Shown here: one piece after another, positions 1-10,854 of the stretch
How positions within the stretch are numbered: the stretch's first letter is position 1
Layout: each line of letters begins with the position of its first letter
Assembly (NCBI GenBank): GCA_015680685.1
Contig: MNCI01014500.1
Coordinates: 115,568 to 179,567, forward strand
Reading direction: 5' to 3'
Source: Gnetum montanum
Lineage: Eukaryota; Streptophyta; Gnetopsida; Gnetales; Gnetaceae
DNA: 64,000 nt
The notes under the pieces: model-generated
Seen by the model: the letters and a program-made list of their open reading frames with translations, nothing else
Databases searched by the model: none
What the model was told of the DNA's origin: nothing
Program-made: the position numbers and the translations under genes

Positions 1-99
1 GCTTGGTAACCCAGTGGCGTATCTGGGATCTGTGCTTGGTAATCCCAGTGGCGTACCTAGGATCTATGCTTGGTAGTCCCAGTGGTAGTCGTGCACGAG
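1..99 (+). repeat. 33-34 bp tandem repeat inside the LTR
   Basis: Three successive units begin GCTTGGTA, each followed by a CCCAGTGG-like block (starts near 1, 34 and 68). Related LTRs in the window carry about two diverged units of the same motif (near 23455 and 31145). Confidence 0.75.
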
Positions 100-431
100 G
101 TCCAAGATGTGTACGGTTGATCAAGGAATCGGTTGCTCATTGCACTTAGGCTAGATTAGATTTTCTTACCCTTTTTCCTCCTAGCTTAGCTTAGTTAATA
201 TTATTTTCCCTTACCTTCAGGAGTAGCATTAGGTTAGAACACATCATACACCTCATCTGGACTAAACCATATGTGACATATGCAATACTAGTCCTGGTGG
301 GAAGACAGAGAACTACGACCTAAGGATAACTATCTAGGTGCCACAACTAGTCCATCTACGGAGTTCGATCAGATCGCGCGTACACGCTCGTATTCGTATG
401 GTTGAGTGTAGGGGTACCTCGCCACTCATCA
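1..431 (+). repeat. 3' part of a gypsy LTR (R/U5 end)
   Basis: This is the right end of an LTR that begins before the window. Its last ~60 bases, including GTATGGTTGAGTGTAGGGG and the terminus CTCATCA, recur at 23790-23830, 31480-31522 and 62630-62672, and inverted at 22063-22110. The LTR ends at 431 but no primer-binding site follows, so it is a 3' or solo LTR, or a rearranged copy. Confidence 0.8.
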
Positions 432-1540
432 AAGTCTTAGGGAAACTCTTGCAGTTTGTTTTCTTTATGCGATAGAGTGAATGCGCAATGTGATGTTTAG
501 TAGTTGAACAAAATCTTTATTCAAGTGAATTGTACTTGGACATAGTTCATGATGGTAATAAACATTAAGATTCCTTCCCATCATTGCATCATCAACTAGT
601 TTTATTTGTTTACTTGGCATAATTTCCATGTTTTCTTATCTTAATCATTTAGATTTCCAAAGCACTTTATTTTACTTATTCATTAGTAAATCAAAATTAG
701 TACGATTAGTTTTGAGCATTAAAGTGTACTCATTTGGTAACCTAGTAGTGGTTTCACTTATTTCACTTAGTGGTGAATTCACTTGGTAATCTTAGTAACA
801 CTTGGGTGCATGATCAACAACTTTTCATTTCAAGTCTTATGGAAACTCTTGTAGTTTGTTTTCTTTATGTGATAGAGTGAATGCCCGCAATGTGATGTTT
901 AGCAGTTGAACAAAATATTTATTCAAGTGAATTGTACTTGGACGTAGTTCATGATGGTAATAAAGATCCAGACTACTTCCCATCATTGCATCATCCACTT
1001 AGTTTTATTTGTTTACTTGGCATAATTTCCATATTTTCTTAGCTTAATCATTTACATTTCCAAAGCACTTTATTTTACTTGTTCATTAGTAAATCAAAAT
1101 TAGTACAATTGGTTTTGAGCATTAAAGTATACTCATTTGGTAACCCAGTAGTGGTTTCACTTGATTCACTTAGTGGTGAATTCACTTGGTAATCTCAATA
1201 ATGGTTACATGAGTCCAAGGCGTGTCTGGTAAACTAGGAATAGATGCTCATCGCTATAGGATAGAATAGATTTACATTCTTATAATTACTTAGATTTAGC
1301 ATTTAGCCTTGTTTCCATTATGTTTATGCTTAAGATTAAAATGAGCCTTACAACATCACATAACATATGCCTCACTGCGAGTTAAACCATACACTTAAAC
1401 TTCACTAACTTAAGGTGAGAGGACAACAATCATGAACTTAATATTAATTAATAGCATAATTACATTATCCATCTATGGATTTGCTAGCACTCATGACTTG
1501 TATGGTAGAGTGTTGGGATTACTCCATTGCTCACCATTGC
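432..1540 (+). repeat. Tandemly duplicated LTR fragments, 400-bp period
   Basis: The block 432-831 is repeated at 832-1231 with a 400-base offset and roughly 90% identity by eye; both copies start AAGTCTTA and contain GTGATGTTTAGYAGTTGAAC. The second copy runs on to about 1540 through sequence resembling the rest of the LTR, ending in a degenerate CTCACCA. Both start at a point matching the stretch just downstream of the TATA box in the LTR at 61926-62672, so these are R-U5 pieces lacking U3. No gene is present. Confidence 0.7.
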
Positions 1541-1639
1541 ATATTTAAAAAAACACTGAAAGAGACTATAATTGTTAGTCCACCAATCTACCCAACTATT
1601 ATCTCCTATAGGTTTTAGATGCAAATTCCAAATTTGCAT

Positions 1640-2400
1640 AAATAAAATTACATTAAGCTACTATGAGGAAAGGTTATGTTAAATATGTAGAGATCATTGG
1701 AAGAGCAAGAGCAAACAGAAAAGAAAAGAGACCACTTAATAGGATAACGATTTGAAAAAACTTGGATAGGAGCACCATTAGTAGTAGTAAATTGCATAAA
1801 GGCATTCTCAAATATGTAAAGCTGATTTAACCTAAAAGAAATATAAGAATCTCCTTGTCTAGCATTACTCCAAGTAAACCAATTAGAAATTCTAGAAGAG
1901 GGATAATTTTGATTAGCTTCATTCAAATTTAATTTACACTTTAACTACAACCAAGAGAGGAGCACATTGTTGTCTAAATCACCTCTTGGTTCTCCAATTT
2001 TATCCTTTGGATTCTTGATCATATTAAAGTCTCTTGTAATAACCTAATTAGATATAGGAAAGTTATGACATAGCTAGTTCCAAAAAAATTTCTAGTCATT
2101 CAAGTTACAAGGAGCATAGATAGAAATGAAGCCCAAAATTTCAATTGCATACTATAACTGAACCCAACAACAATGCCTCAAATTATCACTGTCTTGATTG
2201 ACAACAAACTTATTCCATTTACTGTGAATAAGAATCACTACTCCACCTTTACCATGCTTATGAGTAGAGAGATATAATAACTATTGGGAAAAATGCACTT
2301 ACGATAAGTTTGAAGTTTTAATCATTCAACTTTAACTTCTTGAATAAAAACCACATCTAGATAATTCATACAAATATATTCTAAAACTATGTATATTCTT
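1640..2400 (-). pseudogene. L1-type LINE endonuclease fragment
   Basis: Read on the minus strand from about 2400 to 1640, the translation follows the apurinic endonuclease (EEP) domain of plant L1 LINE ORF2. In order I see a degenerate VVFIQEVK (catalytic Gln-Glu motif), KHGKGGVVILIHSKW, ISIYAPC, ITRDFNMI (the GDFN motif with G replaced by R) and FTWSNARQGD near the domain end. In LINEs this domain nicks target DNA to prime reverse transcription. Several stops break the frame, and the expected reverse transcriptase would lie below 1640, where LTR sequence begins instead. It is a dead 5' part of ORF2. Identification rests on motif order and is firm; the exact family is unknown. Confidence 0.8.
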
Positions 2401-3737
2401 TGGGGATTTTAGAGTTCCCTTACATTCCAAAAGAAACACTTCATACATGTTTATATTTTAAGAACTACTTACTTGCTACAATTAGATTACATTTTCTCAT
2501 TGTTTATTCCCTGGTTTGTCTTGGTTGTATCATATTTTTAAGAGAATGCTATTCTTGGAGTACATTTAGGTTATGCACAATCATCCCTTTTAAATTGGAC
2601 ATTATAAATAGTGTAGTATGGCAAATGTAAGGCTTTGTTTTGGCTTTTGAGGTTTCAACTTTGGAGTAATATTATAAATAAACACTAATTTCAAAAATTT
2701 TTGGATGTACTGTGTAGCTTAATTTTATCATTAGTATAAACATCTTTTTATTTATTAAAAATTTATGAATGGACATGTCATCATTATGAGGTCTTATAGA
2801 GGCAATGTAATTTGATAAATTGCTAATGAGATTGAAGCTTATGAGAAATTTCTTGGTTTGTTAAGAAATAAGTTTTTTGTTTGAAATAGGACTACATTAT
2901 ACCCACACATGTAGGGCTAAAGGTTCATGCAAAATTTTGTAGGAAGGTTGCAATATATGTTGAAATTCATGTTAGGTTACATGATATATTAATGCCTTAT
3001 CATGTTTAATACAATACATACAATTAATTAATTCTTGAAAATTTTAGCATTAGCATTTTTAAAGAGCTCATAGTTTTGGTACATTTATGTAAATACCATT
3101 AGACTCTAGGATTAGACGTAGCCACTTGAAGAGGTTAGGCTTTTGATCATCCATGGATCCTACAGGGATCCTACTTTGTGGGATGAGCATTGAGGCTCCA
3201 GGTGATGATTCATTGGACCTAGGAATATGATTGCTCTATTATAATAATAAGACATGTAATTCTAAGATTTTTAATAAAGTGTAATCCTGTTATTGGGCAA
3301 GCACCAAATCCCCAAAATACATCATCATAAGTCATATGCTCAAATTTGGGGGCCATCAAGAACCATCTAGGTTCACAATCAAACTTCTGAACTTAATTTT
3401 TTATGATCCTCAAAAAATTTCACAAGCAAAATTTTTCTAAGTGTTGAAGTTGGCACACATCAAAATCTTTCTATCCATTGAAGCTAGCATGGATCAAAAT
3501 TTTTCTAGTGTTGGAGTTGAAATGGATTCTGCATCCTTGATATGTAGCATTCCATGGCATTATAGGTTTCTTAGTGTCCATAAGAGATCACTACACCTCT
3601 TTTCATCTATAATTCTAGGTTTCCAAGAGCTAAAATTTTTGACCTCAAAAATCATAGAAAATTTTTCTAGCTTTGCTACCCATACCAGCAATGACATCAC
3701 TCTAGCAAGGTTTGCTCCAATACCTTAAAATGGATAG
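2401..3737. other. No gene recognised
   Basis: AT-rich sequence with only short chance reading frames (for example 2400-2630 and 3441-3728 on the plus strand) that match no family I know. Probably old repeat DNA. Confidence 0.4.
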
Positions 3738-3845
3738 TGCAACTAGTTGGTACACCTCAGTACAATCATCTAGTACAACTGGTTGGTGCACCTCAATGCA
3801 ATCATCTAGCATTACTAGCTAGTGTACCTCAACATAGTTGACTAG
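3738..3845. repeat. Three 36-bp tandem repeats
   Basis: Units at 3738-3773, 3774-3809 and 3810-3845 share the pattern ACTRGTTGGTRCACCTCA...ATC/GACTAG. The first two are nearly identical and the third is diverged; a further partial unit may follow to about 3880. Confidence 0.75.
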
Positions 3846-5939
3846 CATGCCTCAATGTAGCTTTTTGGCATGGCTAGCATCAATGATAACATCTTTGATA
3901 TTACTAATCTCAATGTGACATGACTAATCTTGTCATTAGGCACCATCTTCTCACCTCCTTGCTTCCTTGACATCATCTAAGCATCTTATGGCATTAGTTT
4001 GGAGTTCAAATAGAGCTTTTAAGATTCATTCTTAGTATTTAAAAAAATTTATAAAAACTTCCCTATGTGCTGGTGATGCTAATAGTGTGTTGATGTCAAT
4101 GTCAAACTAACCTCAACATTTGTGTTTTCTAGAATTTCTATTTTAAAACTTAATAAGAAGTTACACTTAACTCCTAGTTTAATTTTAGAAATCCTAAGTT
4201 AAATTTTGCAACTCCAAGCCTATAATCACAACTCACGATATAAATTTTAGGTCAAATATTTTAAGATTTTAGAACTCTTATTAGATTTCAAGAAAAATAA
4301 GAACACAAACACCTACCACCATTGTATCAACAACATGCTTCTTCACTACCTTTACCTTCTTCTACACCTTTGATGACAACTTTAGAAGATAGATTTTTCA
4401 GAGATTTTTTAGCTCAAGCATCAGTGCTATGAACCTTGGTCAAAATAGCCTCATTTTAGCCCAAAATTGACTTCAAACCATGCATACAACTTTTCCATCC
4501 ATTACCTAACCCTCCAAAGATCCAATTCCACTTTTGAAATGCATATTTTACTCCAAATTTGAGCTTCTTTTATTAGTTTTATCATACTTATGTCTTTTCA
4601 TCACTTGTAGTTTAGACTTTCCTAGGAGGTGAACATGTTGGCATTCATCAATGAAGCATTTCATTGTTTGGAAAAAGATCTAGGACCTTTCTTCCATATC
4701 ATAGTATCTTATTTTGATTATTTATTATTAATTTTTTATGTGCTATACTTAGAATTTATTCTATCTCTTACATCAAATTTGATACTTAGTTAATGTTTTG
4801 GCATTTTTATACTTAGTCATTGTTTCTCCTTTTTGGAAAGAAATTTGAGATGCTTTTCTCTATATAATAATACTATTTTATATGAATTTCATACTTATAT
4901 AATTTACACTTCATTCCATGCTTAGTTTATTTTCCCATAATCCATACTCAATCATTTTCCCAATGATTTTATACTTAGTCATTTTTTAAATAATTAAAAA
5001 TTCATTTGTGTAATATTCTTCTACTATTCTTGGTTCATGTATAGTAGGCTAAGTCCATATTTTATTGGAAATTTCATGCTCCTTTATTTTATTATCATTT
5101 ATATATTGAGAGTTACATCAATCTGAAGATTGTTTATGATCCCCTGCTAAGTATTCTAACACTTAGTTAATGGAGATGTTCTTATAGGAGTGCAAATAAC
5201 ACTTCTATAGGAACATTGATGCTAAATAACTTCTCCTTGAAGTGGGTGTTTAATTTTAAGAACGTTCATGAAATGGTATTAGAATCTTCTTAATGTGGAC
5301 TCTTGTTCTACTTGTATTATTGTCCTCTCCACAAGACAAAGAGGATGGTGTGGACCTAGTCCCAAGATGCTCACGTCTATGCTCATGATAGAATTTTTTT
5401 ACCATGGGAGAACAAACTTTCTTTTACAACCATATCAACAAGGGCTTGGTTATATTGCCTAGTTGCATACATGGAAGATAGATTAACATAATAAGAAATA
5501 TTATAGAATTTGGTTTGTCTTAGTTATAGTTGACTAGTGATTCCACCTTGCATGGGATCAAGTAGTATAAGCTATTATTCTTATTGAAAAGCTTGTAAGA
5601 TAGGATTGATTGATACATGTAGGTACTGCTAATGTTTCATCCATGGAAATGAATAAGTACATACTTGGATATCTTGATAGTGTGGATTGGAAGGAAACAG
5701 CATTTATTGCTACATCAGAGTTGAAGAATTTCATGGAATAGTACCCTAAGGATTTGAAATTTGTTCCTACTAGTACTACATCATGGTTTGTAGGTACATA
5801 CCTCTAGGGTAGTATGCTTAGCCAAAGTAGGAAATTATCCTTATTTGCCTCCTAATAAACTTGGGATTCAAAGGCATCCTAGCTCATTCCATTTTACCAA
5901 TCATGTGGGCCATGACTAGACAAGATTGTGAGTCATGAA
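3846..5939. other. No gene recognised
   Basis: AT-rich DNA without a convincing coding frame, terminal repeat or RNA gene on either strand. Confidence 0.4.
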
Positions 5940-6830
5940 GATTTATATGAGACTCACAGGGATCCTTATCAGTAAGGATGGGGAAGTCTTAACTACATCT
6001 TGTCTTAAGCTCTTGAAGTAAGAGACCCTCCCCTTACTTTTATGTTTACACTTCTTTCTATGGCTAAGTGGTACACTTAGTTTAGCTATAGTCTCAACCA
6101 TCCTACCCTCAATGTCCTTAAAGATAGTGGTCATCTTCTCATTCATCACATAGCAAACTTGATCCACCTAGTGAACCAATTCTATTAAGGCCTTCTTTAT
6201 TTTAATTTGGTCTTACATTGAGACCTCAGTAGTAGAAGAAGGTCCAACTGTAACTTCAATGATTTTGATCTCCTTTCTACATGTGGAATCATAGTTGTAC
6301 TTATTTGATGATTATCATTTCTACCATTCACCTACCATGCTAGCCATGGTGTCAAGAAATTCTTTAATTTGGTCCACATAATATTTCTATACCTGGTCTA
6401 TTACATACATATCCACTTGCTCTCTTGTTTCCTACCTTAAATCTTTCATGATTTGAATTATCTATTCTTCTTGGTTAAAGCCATGGTTGAGATAGTAATG
6501 AGATATTTTCAAGTACCTTTCCATGGTAATGTCGAGTGATTCATAGGCTCCTCGCCTTCATTCAAAAATTTCTTTTTGAATGTTAGAATTGTAGGCATCA
6601 GTTTGGAATTTAGTGTAGAAAATGTTAACTATGTCTACACATATTTAAATTGATTTTGGTGGTAAGAATTTGTACCAGGTTTTTGCTTGCTCGATCAAGA
6701 TGCAGAGGAATAACTAAAACTTTTTCCAATTACTAATAATCTCTTCTAGATAGCAATCATTATCAAATGGTTGCATGTGAAGTTGGGGATCATTTCTAGT
6801 ATATTGTGTATATGTTGTAACATTAGCCAT
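5940..6830 (-). pseudogene. Gag-like retrotransposon remnant
   Basis: On the minus strand the broken translation contains QAKTWYKFLPPKSI followed by DIVNIFYTKFQ, which resembles the capsid pattern of Ty3/gypsy Gag (Trp-Tyr, Leu-Pro, then a Phe-rich helix). Downstream an open stretch at 5943-6167 is Lys/Arg-rich (HRKKCKHKSKGR), as is common toward the end of Gag. Many stops interrupt it; no zinc knuckle, protease or polymerase is visible next to it and I cannot assign LTRs. Gag would form the virus-like particle. The call is tentative because it rests on one motif block. Confidence 0.45.
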
Positions 6831-7986
6831 GTTAATTCATTTAATCTTGTGATCATGACATGCTCCCATGAAATGTAGACAACTTTATTATCACCATAGT
6901 CAAATAATGGGGAATCACCATTACCATATGGTCATAAAAAGTGAAGATCATCCTCATCGATTTTGGCTACATTTGAATTAATGATTTCTAACCATGAGCC
7001 TTCATGGAAAATTGGCCCTTTGTTGTTAATGTATTCTTTCTCATCTTACTCCTCATCTAAGTGATTATATAAAAAGCTACACTGGACCTTCAATGTCATC
7101 ATGTGGTCTCAAAGCTCATCTCTATTGGGATTTTTAGTTGCTATAATCTAGCTCCAAAGCCACATAAAATACATGGAAGTCCTATAGCCCAAGATTGATC
7201 AGGACCTCTTTAATATCTCTTGTTATAGCCATGATTGGTTTCTTTAAAATTCACCCATGAGGATCATGCCAGCTTCCTTGTACTAATGATAAGATAAGAC
7301 CAATGGTGGTAGGGTTAAATAATTAGAATGTTAAAAAACAAGAGAAGAATTCTTTCATTTTGGTGCATTTTCGAAGGTCTTTGGTGGGATCTTAACATTA
7401 TCCACCATCTTGTTCATTTTTAAAGCATACACACAATACTAAAAAACAAATACTTGATTTGAATAAATGTTGAGATCAATAATGTACAAATATTTCTAAG
7501 CAATTCATCAATACCTTCCTTGGCAATGACATTAATCATATGGAATGTAGTACGATCCAATTGTAAGCTTTGAAGACAATGTTAAGTGGCTTATCAAAAA
7601 CACTTGTGCATATCATTGCATTCAATAAATATAAAAGAGATTATAATACATATAATAAAAATAAAAACTTGTGTTGGCATAGTGAGAGATAGATATAATA
7701 TTTAGCATTATATGTTTTATAATTTTTTATGCATTTTAGAATTATAAGAAACAAAATAAGCATAAACACATATACATCATAATCCCTCTTGGGGATAAGT
7801 GCAATGCTTATATTGCAATCCCTCTTGGATATAAGTGCAATCCACTATTAGTCACAACCTTGATGGTCCAACACTATGTTGTACAATTATGACCTCCTTA
7901 GATAAGGAATGGATTGTCATAGAGTAATGAAAAAATTAAATAAGTGTTTTTAGTATTTTAATATTTAAGTAAATAAATAGTGAAAT
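6831..7986. other. No gene; short duplication
   Basis: No coding signal seen. Near 7780-7850 a ~36-bp segment beginning AATCCCTCTTGG is repeated twice in tandem. The last five bases (GAAAT, 7982-7986) are the left target duplication of the adjacent element. Confidence 0.4.
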
Positions 7987-8559
7987 TGTGACATCTTGTC
8001 CCTAGATGTCATTGAAAATTTCAAATATACATTATATTATATACTATGTGTAAGAAGGCAATATACCAAATGTCAAATATATGTAACATTCGACATTATG
8101 CATTAAGGAAATCAAAGAAAAATGTAGAAAGAGAAATGAAAGAATGCTTTATTGATTTGAAATAAAGTATCTAGATCATGCTTTGAGAGTATTCCTTGGG
8201 GTTTTCTTCCCTCAACATCTATCCCCTTAGAGGCAATCTGACATTGCCATCATGGTTAGGCCTATTACCAGCTAGAAGGGATGACTAGTCCTCTTCCTAT
8301 CATGCTTCTCCTGGCTTTCATGACTTGCCTGTATTAGCTTTGCCACTCCATGCTAGCATGGCCTCTAAGCCTAGGCATAAATGTCTTAGGTCAAACCCCC
8401 AAAGGTTACCTCAAGAGACACATCTATTATTACAATGCACCCTTTCGGGTCTCAATTACAATTGCCCTTTTAGGTTTTGTTATAATAACAATAACACTTG
8501 TTATGAAGATGCATCATCTTCATTATGTAGCAACATCATTAGGGAATGGGGACACTACA
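7987..8559 (-). repeat. 3' LTR of the CCR4-carrying element
   Basis: Matches 10282-10854 end to end, with TG...CA termini on the minus strand. Open frames inside it (8325-8717 on the plus strand) recur in the partner LTR and are chance frames, not genes. Confidence 0.88.
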
Positions 8560-8575
8560 ATCTACCCCCCTTAGG
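8560..8575 (-). other. Polypurine tract
   Basis: On the minus strand the sequence CCTAAGGGGGGTAGAT directly precedes the LTR start TGTAGTG. This is the expected place of the plus-strand primer for reverse transcription. Confidence 0.7.
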
Positions 8576-8997
8576 TTTTTTTCACCCTCTAACAAGGCCA
8601 CATTCACTATCTCTCTCTAGCTCCAATGGATCTTTCTTGATCCTATGCTCTAATAATTTGATTTCTCCTTTGAGCTTGAAGTTGTTTCTTGTTTATTCTA
8701 CAAAAAAATATATGTAAGAAAAATATATAGAAATTAAATATTACATTCTTAATATTTACCTCATTTTCTAAGATAATGACAAGAGGTGAATTAAAGATTT
8801 ACCAACCACCAATCACTAGTTTTTAACCAAGATCACACAAAGTACAACTTGTATCTGGTCATCCAAGTGCAGGTAGGGAAAATTTTTTATTCCCAACTTT
8901 CATTACCTTAGATATTTTACTTATCTAATTTAAAATATAAACTAAGTAATAAAGACAATAATAAGATTTATCAAAAAGAGTGAGATACTTCCTAATC

Positions 8998-9942
8998 TTA
9001 ATCAACCTTATGAACTAATGGGAGTAATTGTAATTCTGCCATAAGTGGCATATGATCGGATGGCCTTGTTTGGGATGGTAGGGCTTGATCTTGATTCTTC
9101 TTCACTTCTTCTTTAGAAATAAACTCTAGTAACTTGGAAACTTTGAAGAATTGGATATCGTACCAAATATAATCTAGGTTCTTAATAAAGAATGTTGTTA
9201 ACCCATCCTCATTAATCATAGCAAAGTAATTGGTAAGCTATGGTTCTTGATGAATACTATCTCTCAACATCCTTTGTTCTTGAATTTTGGAATTTGATTT
9301 ATCTATTGAAGATTTGAGGTAAGTAGAATATGCACTAGCCAATAGAATTGCATGTTTAATTGATGAAAACATCTTCTTCAAATTAGGTTCATCTTTCAAG
9401 GATTCCTTTACACATCCATATTTTAAAAATTGATAAACACTACTTTCAACTTTCCCATTGAAGCCTACACAAAGGAAAAATGGCACTAGATTATTATATC
9501 TAAGAAATGACTTGTTCTTCAAACTTTCTTCTATTTTCTTAATCAAGTATGCTTCTTGACATAGCTTAACATATGAACATGTTGTTTTGACAATTAAATG
9601 TATGTTAACCACACATACACATCTGCCTGATAACTAGATTTTTAGAATCACTACCAAGGCTATGTAGTTTTTCCAAAATATTGATTGTTCTTTCTTTCCC
9701 ATGATTTGAAGTTTTGGAATTTCAAAAGTCATATTTTCTAAAGTCCATGCAAACCTTTGTACCAATTCAAACTTGGATTCCTTATAAAAGATTATGCAAC
9801 CATCCATGTGATTTCTGCAATAGGCTAATCTGTATGGCTCAAAAGAAGAACTTCCACAAGAATCTTTTTGCTTATAAATACCTTTGTATCCCATATTTTC
9901 CAAATTTGGTTGGAATTGGTATAGGAATTCCCATGGCAAAAC
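8998..9942 (-). pseudogene. Captured CCR4/nocturnin-type exonuclease domain
   Basis: The family removes poly(A) tails or phosphates from RNA and cofactors through an EEP-fold active site. One minus-strand frame runs from 9939 to 8998 with no frameshift and only two stops, both TAG (9634-9636, 9238-9240). In order it shows LPWEFLYQFQP, GYKGIYKQK, DGCIIFYKESKFELV (near 9800), CVVNIHL (family norm: V/A-N-T-H), VPFFLCVGFNG (near 9468; the catalytic GDFN is changed to VGFN), SSVYQFLKYG, LDYIWY and RPSDHMPLMAELQ (His at 9052-9060 region). The N-terminal part with the first catalytic Asn and Glu is missing. Spacing of motifs fits an intronless cDNA-like copy. Lacking key residues, it cannot be an active nuclease. 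LINE endonuclease was considered, but DGC-FYK, LDYI and SDH favour CCR4 relatives. Confidence 0.8.
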
Positions 9943-10263
9943 TTAGGATAACGAGTTTCAACAAATAAGATCAATTTAAGTCATCGTTACGAACTTTTTG
10001 GGAGAAACTTAACAATGACCTTAATCAATTCATATTTAAAGTATTATGATGGGTAAGAGTTACTTGGATAAGTGTATTCTTGTCTTACCAACATCTTTTG
10101 CAATTGATGAATCTTGATGACGCATAATTAAATCTTCATCAATCAATGATATTCATGAAATAATTTTGTTGGTTAGTGGTCCAAGATTCTTCCTAGTTCA
10201 TGGCTCCAGGGTTTATCATCAGGTTGTAGTCAACCGATGGTTTTGAATGGCTCTTGGGTCATG

Positions 10264-10281
10264 GTTTGCTCCAATACCAAT
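10264..10281 (-). other. Primer-binding site, initiator-Met type
   Basis: On the minus strand, ATTGGTATTGGAGCAAACC follows the LTR end GATGTCACA. It matches the initiator-Met tRNA 3' complement (TGGTATCAGAGC) at 10 of 12 positions. Confidence 0.75.
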
Positions 10282-10854
10282 TGTGACATCTCATTGTTGG
10301 ATGTCATGGAAAATGTCAAATATACGTTATATTAGGCATTATGTGTAAGAAGACAATATACTAAATGTCAAATATATGTAACATTCAACATTATGCATAA
10401 AGGAAATAATAGAAAAAATGCAGAAAGAGAAATAAAAGATTTATTTATTAATTTGGAATAAAGTATCTTAATCATGCTTTAAGATTTTTCCTTGGGGGTT
10501 TCTTCCCTTGACATCTATCCACTTAGAGGCATTCTAGCATTGCCATCATGGTCAGGCCTATTACTAGCCAAAAGGGATGTCTAGTCCTCTTCCTGTTCCA
10601 CTTCTCCTAGCTCCTATGACTTGCTTGTATTAGCTCAACCACTCCATGCAGGCATGGCCTCTAAGCATTGGTATAAATTCCTTAGGAAAAATCCCCAAAG
10701 GTTACCTCAAGAGACACATCTGTTATTACAATGCATCCTTTCAGGTCTCAATTACAACTTCCTTTCAGGTTCTGTTACAATAACAATAACACTTGTTATG
10801 AAGAGGCACCATCTTCATTATGTAGCGGCATCATTTGGCAATGGGGACATTACA
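10282..10854 (-). repeat. 5' LTR of the CCR4-carrying element
   Basis: Same length as its partner at 7987-8559. It is followed at 10855-10859 by GAAAT, the right target duplication. Confidence 0.88.

Larger units (their letters stand above)
7987..10854 (-). mobile_element. Non-autonomous LTR element carrying a CCR4-like gene
   Basis: Complete 2868-bp element. Two direct 573-bp LTRs (7987-8559, 10282-10854; roughly 86% identical by eye) begin TGT and end ACA, and the element is flanked by a perfect 5-bp duplication GAAAT (7982-7986, 10855-10859). On the minus strand the primer site follows the upstream LTR (10264-10281, like the initiator-Met tRNA complement TGGTATCAGAGC) and a purine tract precedes the downstream LTR (8560-8575), which fixes orientation. 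The 1.7-kb interior has no gag or pol, so it must have used proteins of another element. Its only recognisable content is an exonuclease domain (8998-9942) in the same orientation. A second member lies at 48051-58881. Confidence 0.88.

Noticed and set aside
432-1231. CRISPR-like or satellite array
   Set aside because: There are only two long units and they are fragments of a known LTR; no short regular repeats with unique spacers exist.
8325-8717. 130-codon plus-strand open frame as a possible small gene
   Set aside because: It lies antisense within the LTR of the CCR4-carrying element, and its counterpart at 10621-10899 in the partner LTR is not conserved as a protein.
9238-9939. LINE endonuclease instead of CCR4-like exonuclease
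   Set aside because: LINE endonucleases share the EEP fold, but the motifs DGC-x-x-FYK, N-x-H-L, S-x-x-Y-x-F-L, LDYIWY and SDH, and the matching ATYNVLA start in the second copy, fit CCR4/nocturnin relatives; no RT follows.
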